Assembly (NCBI RefSeq): GCF_026343945.1
Contig: NZ_JAPKNJ010000002.1
Location: 62,001-126,000 of the forward strand
Length of the DNA stretch: 64,000 nucleotides
Direction of reading: 5' to 3'
DNA from: Kaistia algarum
Lineage (GTDB): Bacteria > Pseudomonadota > Alphaproteobacteria > Rhizobiales > Kaistiaceae
Numbering within the stretch: the first letter of the stretch is position 1; the number at the start of each line of letters is the position of its first letter. Shown in pieces: positions 27,397 through 37,152 of this stretch. The position numbers and the translations under genes were made by a program. The notes below the pieces were generated by a model. That model did not search any database. It had not been told where the DNA came from and saw nothing but the letters and a program-made list of their open reading frames with translations.

Positions 27397-28935
27397 ATGT
27401 CCGAATACATCCTCATCCGCGGCGGCAGGCTGCTTGATGCGCCCGGCCGGGCGGCGCCGCTCAAGGATATTCTCGTCAAGGACGGCGCGATTCTGGAGAT
27501 AGGCGATCCGGGCCTTGCGGCGCCGGAAGGGGCCGAGATCGTCGATGCGAGCCGGCATCTACTGCATCCCGGCCTTGTGAATGGCCATACGCACGGTTCG
27601 GGCGCGCTGCTGCGCGGCTTCCGCGATCGCTTCAATCTGGAACTGCTGCTGCTGGTCCTCCCTGCGCGCTTTTCGAACCAGACGCTGCAGATCAAATATC
27701 TGAATACTTACCTCGGCGCCGTCGAGATGGCGCTGAAGGGGTGCACGCTCGCCTATGATCTGACCTTCGGCCTGCCGGTTGCGTCGATCGAGGAACTCGT
27801 CGTGATGGGGCAGGCCTATCGCGACGCCGGCATCCGGGCGGTGATGGCGCCGATGCTGGCGGACACCAGCTTCTATGCGGCGCAGCCCGGCCTCGTCGAT
27901 TCGCTGCCGCCCGAATTGCGCGCCCTGATCTCGCAGGATGGCGGCGCCGATACGGCCGAAATCCTGCGGCTGATGGAAGAGGCGCTGAAGACTTGGCCGC
28001 ATGACCGCGACCATGTGAAGCTCGGCGTCGCGCCGACCATTCCCACGCACTGCTCGGATGAATTGTTACGCGGTTCGGACCGGCTCGTGCGCGACTATGA
28101 CACCGTCATGCAGAGCCATATTGGCGAGGCCAAATATCAGGTGGTGGCCGCCGAGCAGCGCTATGGCAAGTCCATGCTCGCCCATGTCGACGACCTCGGC
28201 CTGATCGGCTCACATTTCTCGGTCGCGCATGGCATCTGGCTCGACGACGACGACATGAAGCGCCTCGCCGACAAGGGCGCCTCGATCTCCCATAATCCGG
28301 GTTCGAACATGCGCCTCGGCTCCGGTATCGCGGATTCGCGCCGCATGCTGGAACTGGGCGTCAACCTCGCCATCGGCACCGACGGGCCGGCCTCATCGGA
28401 TAACCAGAACATGTATGAGGCGATGCGCGCGGCCGCGCAGGTCTCCTTCGTGCGCCAGCCCGACAATCGTCTCTGGCTGACCGCGCCGGAGATCCTGCAT
28501 GCCGCCACCAAGGGTGGCGCGCGCATGGCCGGCTTCTCCCATGTCGGCGCGATCGAGGTGGGCAAGCGCGCCGATATCGTCTTCCTGACGCTCGACCATC
28601 CGAACTGGATGCCGATCAACGACCCGGCCTCTCAGATCGTCTTCACGGAGGACGCGACGGCGGTGCGGCATGTCATGGTCGATGGGCGCTTTATCGTGCG
28701 CGACGGCCGCCATGTCTCCGCCGATCTGCCGAAGCTGGCGCACGAGGCCGAGGCGGCGCGCGACCATATGGCGAGCGCCAATGCCAGCGCGACGGCGACG
28801 GTCGCGAAGCTGGAAGACGCGGTGTCGGCGTTCTGCCTCGGGCTTTCGTCGAAGCCGTACCGGGTAGAGCGCTATGCCGCCTTTCCGTGCCGCTGCGAGA
28901 CCCCCTCAGGCTTCGCTGCCGAGGCGGCGGGCTGA
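27397..28935 (+). CDS. TRZ/ATZ-type amidohydrolase (deaminase-like)
   Basis: This 512-residue metal-dependent hydrolase belongs to the group containing guanine deaminase, adenosine/thiomethyladenosine deaminase (MtaD) and triazine hydrolases. Start 27397 is preceded by AAGGGAT. The metal ligands H64 and H66 lie in NGHTHGSGALLRGF. Further ligands are in MQSHIGEA and VAHGIWL, and the Asp in GTDGPASSDNQNMYE, which is the MtaD/TrzN-type signature. AEILHAATKGGARMAG-like and GKRADIVFL stretches close the domain. The substrate cannot be assigned from sequence. Its 3' end overlaps the convergent msrQ gene by 30 bases. Confidence 0.87.
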   Translation: MSEYILIRGGRLLDAPGRAAPLKDILVKDGAILEIGDPGLAAPEGAEIVDASRHLLHPGLVNGHTHGSGALLRGFRDRFNLELLLLVLPARFSNQTLQIKYLNTYLGAVEMALKGCTLAYDLTFGLPVASIEELVVMGQAYRDAGIRAVMAPMLADTSFYAAQPGLVDSLPPELRALISQDGGADTAEILRLMEEALKTWPHDRDHVKLGVAPTIPTHCSDELLRGSDRLVRDYDTVMQSHIGEAKYQVVAAEQRYGKSMLAHVDDLGLIGSHFSVAHGIWLDDDDMKRLADKGASISHNPGSNMRLGSGIADSRRMLELGVNLAIGTDGPASSDNQNMYEAMRAAAQVSFVRQPDNRLWLTAPEILHAATKGGARMAGFSHVGAIEVGKRADIVFLTLDHPNWMPINDPASQIVFTEDATAVRHVMVDGRFIVRDGRHVSADLPKLAHEAEAARDHMASANASATATVAKLEDAVSAFCLGLSSKPYRVERYAAFPCRCETPSGFAAEAAG

Positions 28936-29826
28936 ACCGCGCTCGCGCTTCGGCTGGCGGGCGGCGATGAGCCGCCGCGCCAGCGCCACCACCAGAACAG
29001 CGACGAACACGGCGGCGATGATCCAGGCCGGGCGGGTACCGGCATTGGTCATGAGGTTGGTGGCAAGCACGCGTCCAAGCGGCGCGTGCACCTTCCAGCC
29101 ATAATAAAAGGCCTCGGCGAAGCCTGCTGCGACGATCATGACGCCGCCGAGGATCACCGTGCCGGGGATCGAGCCGACCTTCGGTGCGCCGAGCCAGGCG
29201 GCGCCGAGGCGCCACAGGCCAAGCCAGGTTGCAAGGACGGCGACGGCGATCGGCTCGGTAACGCCGAGCTTCGACTGCAGGAAGAAGTGCACCACGGCGA
29301 GCGCGGCGATCGGATAGATCAGGACGTGCAGGCGCCGCCATTCGATCCCGCCCATCCGGCGCATCATGCCGTCGGTCGAAGTGATGGCGAGCGGGATGAG
29401 CATGATCAGCGCCAGGAAGCCGATGGCGAGATAGATTCGCGCCAGAATCTCGGTTGCGACCTTGCCGATATCCCAGGAGAGATCTCCGGCATAGGCGATC
29501 AGATGGATCACCACATATGCGAAGACCGCGACGCCGAGCGGACGACGGACGAAGACCAGTTCCGGCCATTGCCAGACATGGCGCAGCGGCGTCACGGCGA
29601 GCGTTAGCAGCAGGAAACGCACCGCCCAGAGCCCCGCCTGATGGTTGATCTCAATCATCGCCCGCGGCCCCAGCGTGCCGGCGGCCGCCCGCGAGAGGAG
29701 CCAGAGACCCGGAAGGAACACGCCGACGAAAACGATGGCCCGGATCCAGGAGAATGCGCCCCGGCGATCCTGCCAGGGAAGGATGCGGGGGCGGGCCTTC
29801 GGTTTTGTCGCGCGGGCGTCGGTCAT
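28906..29826 (-). CDS. msrQ: heme-binding membrane subunit MsrQ (YedZ family)
   Basis: MsrQ is a b-type cytochrome that passes electrons to MsrP, a periplasmic molybdoenzyme that repairs oxidised methionine in proteins. The start MTDARATKPKARPR at 29826 gives 306 residues; a longer frame has no family similarity. Six hydrophobic segments form the ferric-reductase-like core, with candidate heme His residues in INHQAGLWAVRF, YVVIHLIAY, RRLHVLIYP and ALAVVHFF. It is longer than usual: a C-terminal part adds further membrane segments and a basic tail. No msrP gene is adjacent. It is divergent from the MacAB-type genes. Confidence 0.88.
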   Translation of the reverse strand: MTDARATKPKARPRILPWQDRRGAFSWIRAIVFVGVFLPGLWLLSRAAAGTLGPRAMIEINHQAGLWAVRFLLLTLAVTPLRHVWQWPELVFVRRPLGVAVFAYVVIHLIAYAGDLSWDIGKVATEILARIYLAIGFLALIMLIPLAITSTDGMMRRMGGIEWRRLHVLIYPIAALAVVHFFLQSKLGVTEPIAVAVLATWLGLWRLGAAWLGAPKVGSIPGTVILGGVMIVAAGFAEAFYYGWKVHAPLGRVLATNLMTNAGTRPAWIIAAVFVAVLVVALARRLIAARQPKRERGSARRLGSEA

Positions 29827-29955
29827 GTCGCTTCGGATCTCCTGCTGTTTCCCGAGATACGCGAAGAAGGCCGGCTTGGTTACAGCCGTCTCGATCAGTC
29901 CTGCGTGAACGAAGCGTGCGGAGCGATGAAACAAAACGCAACAAAACAGTGACTC

Positions 29956-29984
29956 TTGATACAAGTCATTGTTTGACCAACAAT
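29956..29984 (+). promoter_or_regulatory. candidate promoter and operator of the MacAB-type operon
   Basis: TTGATA (29956-29961) and AACAAT (29979-29984) are 17 bases apart and could be -35 and -10 boxes. The second box is also the right arm of a perfect inverted repeat, ATTGTT-N5-AACAAT, at 29968-29984. This arrangement would let a dimeric repressor block transcription. An alternative TTGACC/TAGAAA pair lies slightly downstream. Confidence 0.4.
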
Positions 29985-30027
29985 TTCTGCCACTGGTAGA
30001 AAGCGGTGCAATCAATCGGAATTCGTG

Positions 30028-31311
30028 ATGAAGCCCATGACCGACGACAAGGCCGAAAGCGCGGCGGCCGGTTCCGCCGAGGCGCTCAAGGTCATTCTGG
30101 GCGCACCCGCCGGGCGCGGAAAGCGCGGCCATGCGTTCCGCCGCTGGGCGCTCATCATCCTCGCCGTGCTGCTCGCCGCCGCTGCCTTCTGGTATTTCGG
30201 CGGAAAGAGCGAGAGCGGCACGCTCTACACGACCGAAAAGGCGACGACCGGCGACCTGACCGTGACCGTCACGGCGACCGGATCGATCCAGCCGATCGAG
30301 CAGGTCGATGTCTCCAGCGAGCTTTCAGGCCGCGTGAAGACGGTGCTCGTCGATTATAACAGCCAGGTAAAGGCCGGAGACACGCTGGCCGAGCTGGTAA
30401 CCGACACGCTTCAGGTCAATGTCCAGAGCGCACGGGCGAAACTTGCCGCCGCCAATGCCAATGTCGCCAAGGCGCATGCGACGATTGCCTCGACGCAGAA
30501 TATCGTGAATTCGAAGACCGTGCTGGTAGGCCGCAACGTCTCGTCCTCGCAGGAACTGATCGATGCGCAGGCGAACTACGACGCCGCGGTCGCCGCCGAG
30601 GACGCCGCCAAGGCCGAGGTTCTGGCGGCGGAGGCGGATCTGAGCCTTGCCGAGACCAATCTTTCCAAGGCGAAGATCGTTTCGCCGATCGACGGCGTCG
30701 TGCTGACGCGAAGCGTCGATCCGGGTGCCACGGTCGCCGCCTCGCTATCGGCGCCGGTGCTGTTCGTCATCGCCGGCGATCTGCGGCAGATGGAGTTGCG
30801 TGTCGATATCGACGAGGCTGATGTCGGCGAAGTCCGCATCGGCCAGAAGGCTAGCTTCACGGTCGATGCCTTCCCTGAGCGCAGCTTCCCGGCCTCGATC
30901 CGCGATGTCCGCTTCGTCTCGGAGACCGTGGATAATGTCGTGACCTATAAGGGCCTGCTGACGGTCGACAATTCCGAACTGCTGCTTCGCCCCGGCATGA
31001 CTGCGACAGCCGATATCATCGTCGACGAGGTCGCCCAGGCGACGCTGATCCCCAATGCGGCGCTGCGCTATTCGCCGCCCGTGGCTGGAAGCTCCGGCGG
31101 CGGCTTTCTGTTCTTTCGCGCGCCGCGGATGAGCGCAGTCACGACGGCCGAGCCGACCGGACACCAGCGCAAAGTCTGGGTTCTGCGCGACAATGTGCCG
31201 GCCGCCGTCAACATCGAGACCGGCGCCTCGGACGGCAGCCATACGGTCGTCAAGTCGGGCGATATCAAGCCCGGCGATGCGCTGATCGTCGATTCTTCCA
31301 AGGCGAGCTGA
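30028..31311 (+). CDS. MacA-like periplasmic adaptor of an ABC exporter (HlyD family)
   Basis: This 427-residue protein links the ABC exporter encoded downstream to the outer membrane. It is anchored by one transmembrane helix (about 37-56, ALIILAVLLAAAAFWYF). The periplasmic part has a lipoyl domain (SIQPIEQVDVSSELSGRV), a short Ala/Gln coiled-coil hairpin (about 130-210), the matching lipoyl half (KIVSPIDGVVLTRSVDPGATV) and beta-barrel domains. The start is ATG 30028; GTG 30025 and ATG 30037 are possible alternatives and no strong ribosome-binding site decides. It is followed at 10 bases by the ATPase gene. The assignment to MacA type rests on gene order. Confidence 0.92.
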   Translation: MKPMTDDKAESAAAGSAEALKVILGAPAGRGKRGHAFRRWALIILAVLLAAAAFWYFGGKSESGTLYTTEKATTGDLTVTVTATGSIQPIEQVDVSSELSGRVKTVLVDYNSQVKAGDTLAELVTDTLQVNVQSARAKLAAANANVAKAHATIASTQNIVNSKTVLVGRNVSSSQELIDAQANYDAAVAAEDAAKAEVLAAEADLSLAETNLSKAKIVSPIDGVVLTRSVDPGATVAASLSAPVLFVIAGDLRQMELRVDIDEADVGEVRIGQKASFTVDAFPERSFPASIRDVRFVSETVDNVVTYKGLLTVDNSELLLRPGMTATADIIVDEVAQATLIPNAALRYSPPVAGSSGGGFLFFRAPRMSAVTTAEPTGHQRKVWVLRDNVPAAVNIETGASDGSHTVVKSGDIKPGDALIVDSSKAS

Positions 31312-31321
31312 GGGCAGGCCG

Positions 31322-32024
31322 GTGAGCGAGCCGCCTCTGATCGAATTTCGCGATGTCGCCAAGGTCTATGGCGAGGGGGAAGCGCGGGTCGCCGCGCTGT
31401 CCGGCGTCAGCTTCGCCATTCGTGCCTCCGAATTCGTCGCCATCATGGGACCGTCCGGTTCCGGCAAGTCGACGACGATGAACATCATCGGCTGCCTCGA
31501 TAAGCCGAGTTCGGGCGATTACCTGTTCATGGGCATCCCGACCGCAACGCTGGATCGCACCCAATTGACGCTGCTGCGGCGACACCGGCTCGGCTTCGTC
31601 TTTCAAGGGTTCAACCTGCTGGCGCGGACCTCGGCGGTGGAAAATGTCGAACTGCCGCTGGTCTATCGCGGCGTCGAGACGGGCGAGCGGCGGAAGCGGG
31701 CGCTGCATGCTCTCGCCCGCGTCGGCCTCGCCGACCGGTCCAACCATACTTCGGCGCAACTCTCGGGCGGGCAGCAGCAGCGCGTCGCCATCGCCAGGGC
31801 CATCGTGACCGATCCGGCCGTTCTGCTCGCCGACGAGCCGACCGGCAATCTCGACACGAAGACCTCGGCCGAGATCATGGATCTCCTGACCGCGCTCAAC
31901 CGCGACCAGGGCATCACGGTGATCATGGTGACGCATGAGCCGGACATCGCGACCTATGCGCGGCGAACGATCCGCTTTGTGGATGGCCGGATCGAATCCG
32001 ACCAGGCGCGAGAGGAGCCGGCCC

Positions 32025-32035
<11 letters not shown>
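31322..32035 (+). CDS. ABC transporter ATP-binding protein, MacB/LolD type
   Basis: This 237-residue ATPase powers the exporter. It has Walker A ([18 protein letters not shown]), the Q-loop (FVFQGFNLL), the ABC signature ([15 protein letters not shown]), Walker B ([12 protein letters not shown]) and the switch His (MVTHEPD). The [13 protein letters not shown] region after Walker B is typical of the MacB/LolD/FtsE group. The start is GTG at 31322. Its last 11 bases overlap the permease start, so the two are translationally coupled. Unlike E. coli MacB, the ATPase and permease are separate proteins. Confidence 0.96.
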
Positions 32036-33230
<1,195 letters not shown>

Positions 33231-33321
33231 GCGGCAATACGTGTGGTCGGGGCGGTCTAGCGAATCTATCGACCGAATTTCGCCACTGGAATTTGTCAGG
33301 TCAGACTGTCAGGCTAGCTAT

Positions 33322-33753
33322 ATGAGCATCTATCCTGCTGACAACTCCGACGTTAGGGACGACATAGTCCATGTGGTTTGGAGCTACCACGACGGTCCTC
33401 GCGAAGGGATCGCCGAGTTCAGGGGGTGGCCACATGTGTATAAGTGCCGGTTCAGCGAAGTCACCGACGATTGGACCGACGTTTTCTGGCTGATGAAAAT
33501 TGAGCCGTCGCTGCTCAAACTTGCCGAAGAGCAATTCGCCATTTTCCGTCGCTGGAAGAACCAGCACGAACTTGGCAGCGTCTCTATCGACAGCCATCCG
33601 GCTCTGCCGACGGATCGTGCTCGCTATGACGAGTTAAGGTCCGTAATCGGAGATGGCCTTCAGCTTCAGCCCGAACATTCAATAACCCGACGAGCCCACT
33701 TTTCGCTTGGAGGCGCACCGAATGGTCTCACCGTCCGATGGACCTCTCTTTAG
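33322..33753 (+). CDS. orphan hypothetical protein, atypical composition
   Basis: I do not recognise this 143-residue protein. It is Trp/Asp/His-rich in its first half (HVVWSYHDGPREG, GWPHVYKCRF, DDWTDVFWLMKI), with an acidic C-terminal half, and no signal peptide or membrane segment. The start at 33322 is preferred over a GTG at 33241. Codon use differs from the neighbours, with ATA, TTA, AGG, GTA, GTT and CCT codons and visibly lower third-position GC, which suggests recent transfer. It lies 91 bases after the MacB-type permease and is convergent with the PfkB kinase gene. Three GTCAG pentamers lie just upstream. It could be a small immunity-like or nucleic-acid-linked protein, but nothing supports a specific role. 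Confidence 0.6.
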   Translation: MSIYPADNSDVRDDIVHVVWSYHDGPREGIAEFRGWPHVYKCRFSEVTDDWTDVFWLMKIEPSLLKLAEEQFAIFRRWKNQHELGSVSIDSHPALPTDRARYDELRSVIGDGLQLQPEHSITRRAHFSLGGAPNGLTVRWTSL

Positions 33754-33763
33754 CCAAAGGCGC

Positions 33764-34690
33764 CTACCCCTGTAGTTCCTTGCGCCAGGGCGGGTCGGCG
33801 CCGGGGCGGGAGCAGGTGATGGCGGCGACGCGGTTGGCGAAGTCGAGCGCGTCCTTCAGATCGTCATGGCCGATCTGGCGCAGGCGGTCGATCTTCAGGA
33901 GGCCCTTTTCGGATAGGTGCGCCAGCATGCCGCCAGTGAAGCTGTCGCCGGCGCCGACCGTATCGGCGATCTTGATGGGTATGACGGGGCTGAGCACCGA
34001 GCCGGACCGCGTATAGGCGGTGACGCCGGCGCCGCCACGCGTCACGACGACGAGACCCGCACCGCCCGCCAGCCAGCTTGCCGCGATCGTCTCCGGCGCT
34101 TCGCCCGGATGCAGCCAGTCGAGATCAGCGCCTGAGATCTTCACGATGTCGGCGGAGTGGGCAAAGCGCTTGACGCGCGCCTCGAACACCGACCGATCGC
34201 TGATCAGGGTCGGCCGGACATTGGGATCATAGCAGATGACGCGTTTGCCGCGATTCTGCTCCATCAACCGTTCCAGGCGGCTGGCGAACGGCTCGGTGGC
34301 AAGTGCGAACGAGCCGAAGTGCAACGCCTCTACTTCGCTGCCAATCGGCGTGTGCTCGGCCGGATCATGCAGGCGGCCGGCGGAGTTCTCGTCGAAGAAG
34401 GCGTATTGCGGTTCGTCATGCAGCAGGCTGACGAAGGCGAGCGTCGTCGGGCGAGCCGAGCGGCCGGCATATTTCAGGCTGACCTGGCTGCGTTCCAATT
34501 CGGCCGCGAGCATTTCGCCGAAGAAATCCGTCGATATGCCGCCGAGAAAGCCGGTCGGGATCCCGAGACGCCCGACCGTCAGCGCGACGTTATAGAGCGA
34601 CCCTCCGACCTTCGGCAGATAGGAATCGCGCCCGCTCATATCCTTGACCGGCAGGAAATCGATCAACGCCTCGCCGCAGCTTACGATCAT
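33764..34690 (-). CDS. PfkB-family carbohydrate kinase (fructokinase-like)
   Basis: This 308-residue sugar kinase of the ribokinase/PfkB family phosphorylates a sugar, most likely fructose or a related ketose. The start MIVSCGEALIDFLP at 34690 has GGGAGGA upstream. The first family signature is GGSLYNVALTVGRLG (about residues 29-43). The second holds the catalytic Asp: DTVGAGDSFTGGMLA (about 241-255). The YDPNVRPTL motif is fructokinase-like. It is transcribed alone, convergent with the orphan gene and divergent from ccdA. The exact substrate is unknown. Confidence 0.9.
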   Translation of the reverse strand: MIVSCGEALIDFLPVKDMSGRDSYLPKVGGSLYNVALTVGRLGIPTGFLGGISTDFFGEMLAAELERSQVSLKYAGRSARPTTLAFVSLLHDEPQYAFFDENSAGRLHDPAEHTPIGSEVEALHFGSFALATEPFASRLERLMEQNRGKRVICYDPNVRPTLISDRSVFEARVKRFAHSADIVKISGADLDWLHPGEAPETIAASWLAGGAGLVVVTRGGAGVTAYTRSGSVLSPVIPIKIADTVGAGDSFTGGMLAHLSEKGLLKIDRLRQIGHDDLKDALDFANRVAAITCSRPGADPPWRKELQG

Positions 34691-34885
34691 TCGTTTTGTC
34701 CTCCCGTCGCGCTTTCCTGCCATCTAACGGAATGGCCAGCGAGCGCCAAGAGGCATTCGCGCTGGCCTCGCCTCATCCTCGCGCCGCCCTCGCATATCCG
34801 TTACTCCAAAGCCGTCCGCTTTGGCCCTATAACGTCGCGTACCCGGCGCCCGCCGACGATCCGACCGCAGTGAATCCAGGCCACG

Positions 34886-35623
34886 ATGAATTCCGACGTC
34901 ACGCTCTGGGGGGCCTTTCTTGCCGGCCTCCTCTCCTTCGTCTCGCCCTGCGTGCTGCCGCTGGTGCCGCCCTATCTTTGCTATGTGACCGGGCTGACTA
35001 TGGAGGAAGTCGCGGGCGGCGTCCCCGATCGGCGCGTCAAGCGCATGGTGATCTTGGCCTCCGGCGCATTCGTGCTCGGTTTCACCACGGTTTTCGTCCT
35101 CCTTGGCGCGACTGCATCCGTGCTCGGCCGTCTGGTGGCGCGCTACCAGGATGTGTTCTCGATCGTCGCCGGCCTCGTGATCATCGTCATGGGCCTGCAT
35201 TTCCTCGGCCTCTTCCGGTTCGCCTTCCTGCAGCGTGAGGCCCGGTTCCGGGTCGACAACCAGCCGGCGGGCCTTGTCGGCGCCTACGTGCTCGGCCTTG
35301 CCTTCGCCTTTGGCTGGACGCCCTGCATCGGCCCGGTGCTCGCCGCGATCCTCGCCGTCGCCGGATCGACCGAAACGGTGGCGCGCGGCGCGGGGCTGCT
35401 GGCGATCTATTCGCTTGGGCTTGGCATCCCGTTCCTGATTGCCGCTGCCTTCGCCGAAACCTTTATTGTCCATATGCGCCGCTTCCGTCGCCATATGCCG
35501 AAGGTCGAGAAAATAATGGGCGGGCTGCTGGTGCTGACCGGAATCCTGTTCCTGACCGGCCAGATGACGCGCATCTCGTTCTGGCTGCTGGAAGCGTTCC
35601 CGGGGCTGCAGCAGATCGGGTGA
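34886..35623 (+). CDS. ccdA: cytochrome c biogenesis protein CcdA
   Basis: CcdA is an inner-membrane thiol transporter that carries reducing power from cytoplasmic thioredoxin to the periplasm for cytochrome c maturation. The 245-residue protein has six hydrophobic segments. The two reactive Cys sit in the conserved SPCVLPLVPPY and GWTPCIGPVLAAIL motifs; an extra Cys follows in PYLCYVTG. It is the short CcdA form, without the DsbD periplasmic domains. In related bacteria the gene is commonly near glmU-glmS, as here. Confidence 0.94.
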   Translation: MNSDVTLWGAFLAGLLSFVSPCVLPLVPPYLCYVTGLTMEEVAGGVPDRRVKRMVILASGAFVLGFTTVFVLLGATASVLGRLVARYQDVFSIVAGLVIIVMGLHFLGLFRFAFLQREARFRVDNQPAGLVGAYVLGLAFAFGWTPCIGPVLAAILAVAGSTETVARGAGLLAIYSLGLGIPFLIAAAFAETFIVHMRRFRRHMPKVEKIMGGLLVLTGILFLTGQMTRISFWLLEAFPGLQQIG

Positions 35624-35692
35624 CGAGGGTCGCTTGACCGCAACCGCTCGGATCGCGCAATGCTTCCCGCCATCGTAAAGCGGGGTCAAGCC

Positions 35693-37048
35693 ATGTCCGA
35701 TCGCAGTTCGCTCGCCGTCCTGCTAGCCGCCGGGGAGGGGACGCGTATGCGCTCCGGCCTTCCCAAGGTCCTGCATCCAGTCGCTGGACTGCCGATGATC
35801 GGGCATGTGCTGGCCTCGGCGAAATGCGCGGGTATCGAGCGCTTCGCCGTTGTCGTCGGGCCGAGTGCCGAAGGGCTACGCGCGTTCCTGGCGAAGCGCG
35901 CGCCGGGGGCGCCCATCTTCGAGCAGACGGAGCGGCGCGGCACGGCCCATGCCGTCCTGGCGGCGCGCGCAGTGCTCTCCGAGCCGGCCGACGACGTGCT
36001 GGTGCTCTATGGCGATACGCCGCTGGTGCGCCCCGAGACGCTGGCGCGGCTGCGCGCCGAATTGGCGAAGGGCGCGGCCGTCGTGGTGCTTGGCTTCCGC
36101 CCGTCGGACCCCGCGGGTTATGGCCGCCTGTTGGAGAGCGAGGGCCGCCTCGTCGCGATCCGCGAGGAGAAGGACGCTACGGCAGAGGAACGCCAGATCC
36201 GCTTCTGCAATGCCGGGCTGATGGCGTTTGCAGGGTCCAGCGTGCTCGACCTGCTGGGCGCGATCGGCAATGCCAACGCAAAGGGCGAATTTTACCTGAC
36301 CGACGCCGTCGAGATCGCCAACCAACGCGGCCTCGCTGTCATCGCCATCGAGGCTGACGCGGAAGAGGTTGGAGGGGTCAATACAAGGGTCGAACTCGCC
36401 GCCGTCGAGGCGATCTGGCAGGCGCGCGCTCGCAAGGCGGCGATGCTGGCCGGCGTCAGCCTCGTCGCGCCCGATACGGTGTTCCTGTCGCATGACACGG
36501 TGCTGGAGGCGGATGTCACCATCGAGCCGAATGTCGTCTTCGGCCCCGGGGTCCGCGTCGAGAGCGGCGCCGTGATCCATGCCTTCTCGCATCTGGAAGG
36601 GGCGAGGGTCGAGAGCGGCGCGGCGGTCGGGCCCTTCGCGCGGCTGCGCCCCGGTACGGCGCTCGGACCCAAGGCCAAGGTCGGCAATTTCGTCGAGGTC
36701 AAGAATGCCGAGATCGGCGCCGGCGCGAAGGTCAGCCACCTGACCTATATCGGCGATGCCAAGGTCGGGGCGGAGGCGAATGTCGGCGCCGGCACGATCA
36801 CCTGCAATTATGACGGCTTCGACAAGGCGCTGACGATCATCGGCGAGGGCGCCTTCATTGGCTCGAACAGCGCGCTGGTTGCGCCTGTCACCATCGGCGA
36901 CGGCGCCTATGTCGCCTCGGGCAGCGTCGTCACCGAGGACGTGGCGCCGGATGCCCTCGCGATCGCCCGCGCCCGCCAGGTCGAGAAGCCCGGCTGGGCG
37001 GAGCGTTTCCGCGCCTTCAAGGCGACAACAGCGAGGAAGCGGGTGTGA
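35693..37048 (+). CDS. glmU: bifunctional N-acetylglucosamine-1-phosphate uridyltransferase / glucosamine-1-phosphate acetyltransferase
   Basis: GlmU makes UDP-N-acetylglucosamine for peptidoglycan and lipopolysaccharide in two steps. The start at 35693 gives 451 residues. The N-terminal uridyltransferase shows [19 protein letters not shown] (8-26) and the [10 protein letters not shown] metal-binding region. The C-terminal half is a left-handed beta-helix of hexapeptide repeats (for example [19 protein letters not shown]) with the acetyltransferase active site in [11 protein letters not shown] and NYDGFDK. The glmS gene follows after a 104-base gap. Confidence 0.97.
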   Translation: MSDRSSLAVLLAAGEGTRMRSGLPKVLHPVAGLPMIGHVLASAKCAGIERFAVVVGPSAEGLRAFLAKRAPGAPIFEQTERRGTAHAVLAARAVLSEPADDVLVLYGDTPLVRPETLARLRAELAKGAAVVVLGFRPSDPAGYGRLLESEGRLVAIREEKDATAEERQIRFCNAGLMAFAGSSVLDLLGAIGNANAKGEFYLTDAVEIANQRGLAVIAIEADAEEVGGVNTRVELAAVEAIWQARARKAAMLAGVSLVAPDTVFLSHDTVLEADVTIEPNVVFGPGVRVESGAVIHAFSHLEGARVESGAAVGPFARLRPGTALGPKAKVGNFVEVKNAEIGAGAKVSHLTYIGDAKVGAEANVGAGTITCNYDGFDKALTIIGEGAFIGSNSALVAPVTIGDGAYVASGSVVTEDVAPDALAIARARQVEKPGWAERFRAFKATTARKRV

Positions 37049-37152
37049 GACCCTCCATGACCGGCCGAAACGCGACGTGATTTCCGTGTCTTTCGGCGGA
37101 TCGTTAAGCATCGTCGCCTAGGCTGCCATTCTTCCAGCGGGGACGGATCGTC

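Noticed and set aside
37049..37152. Possible glmS ribozyme in the glmU-glmS gap
   Set aside because: The ribozyme is known mainly from Firmicutes, and no matching core is visible. Only a weak GCCGAAA/TTTCGGC repeat with a 20-base loop is present.
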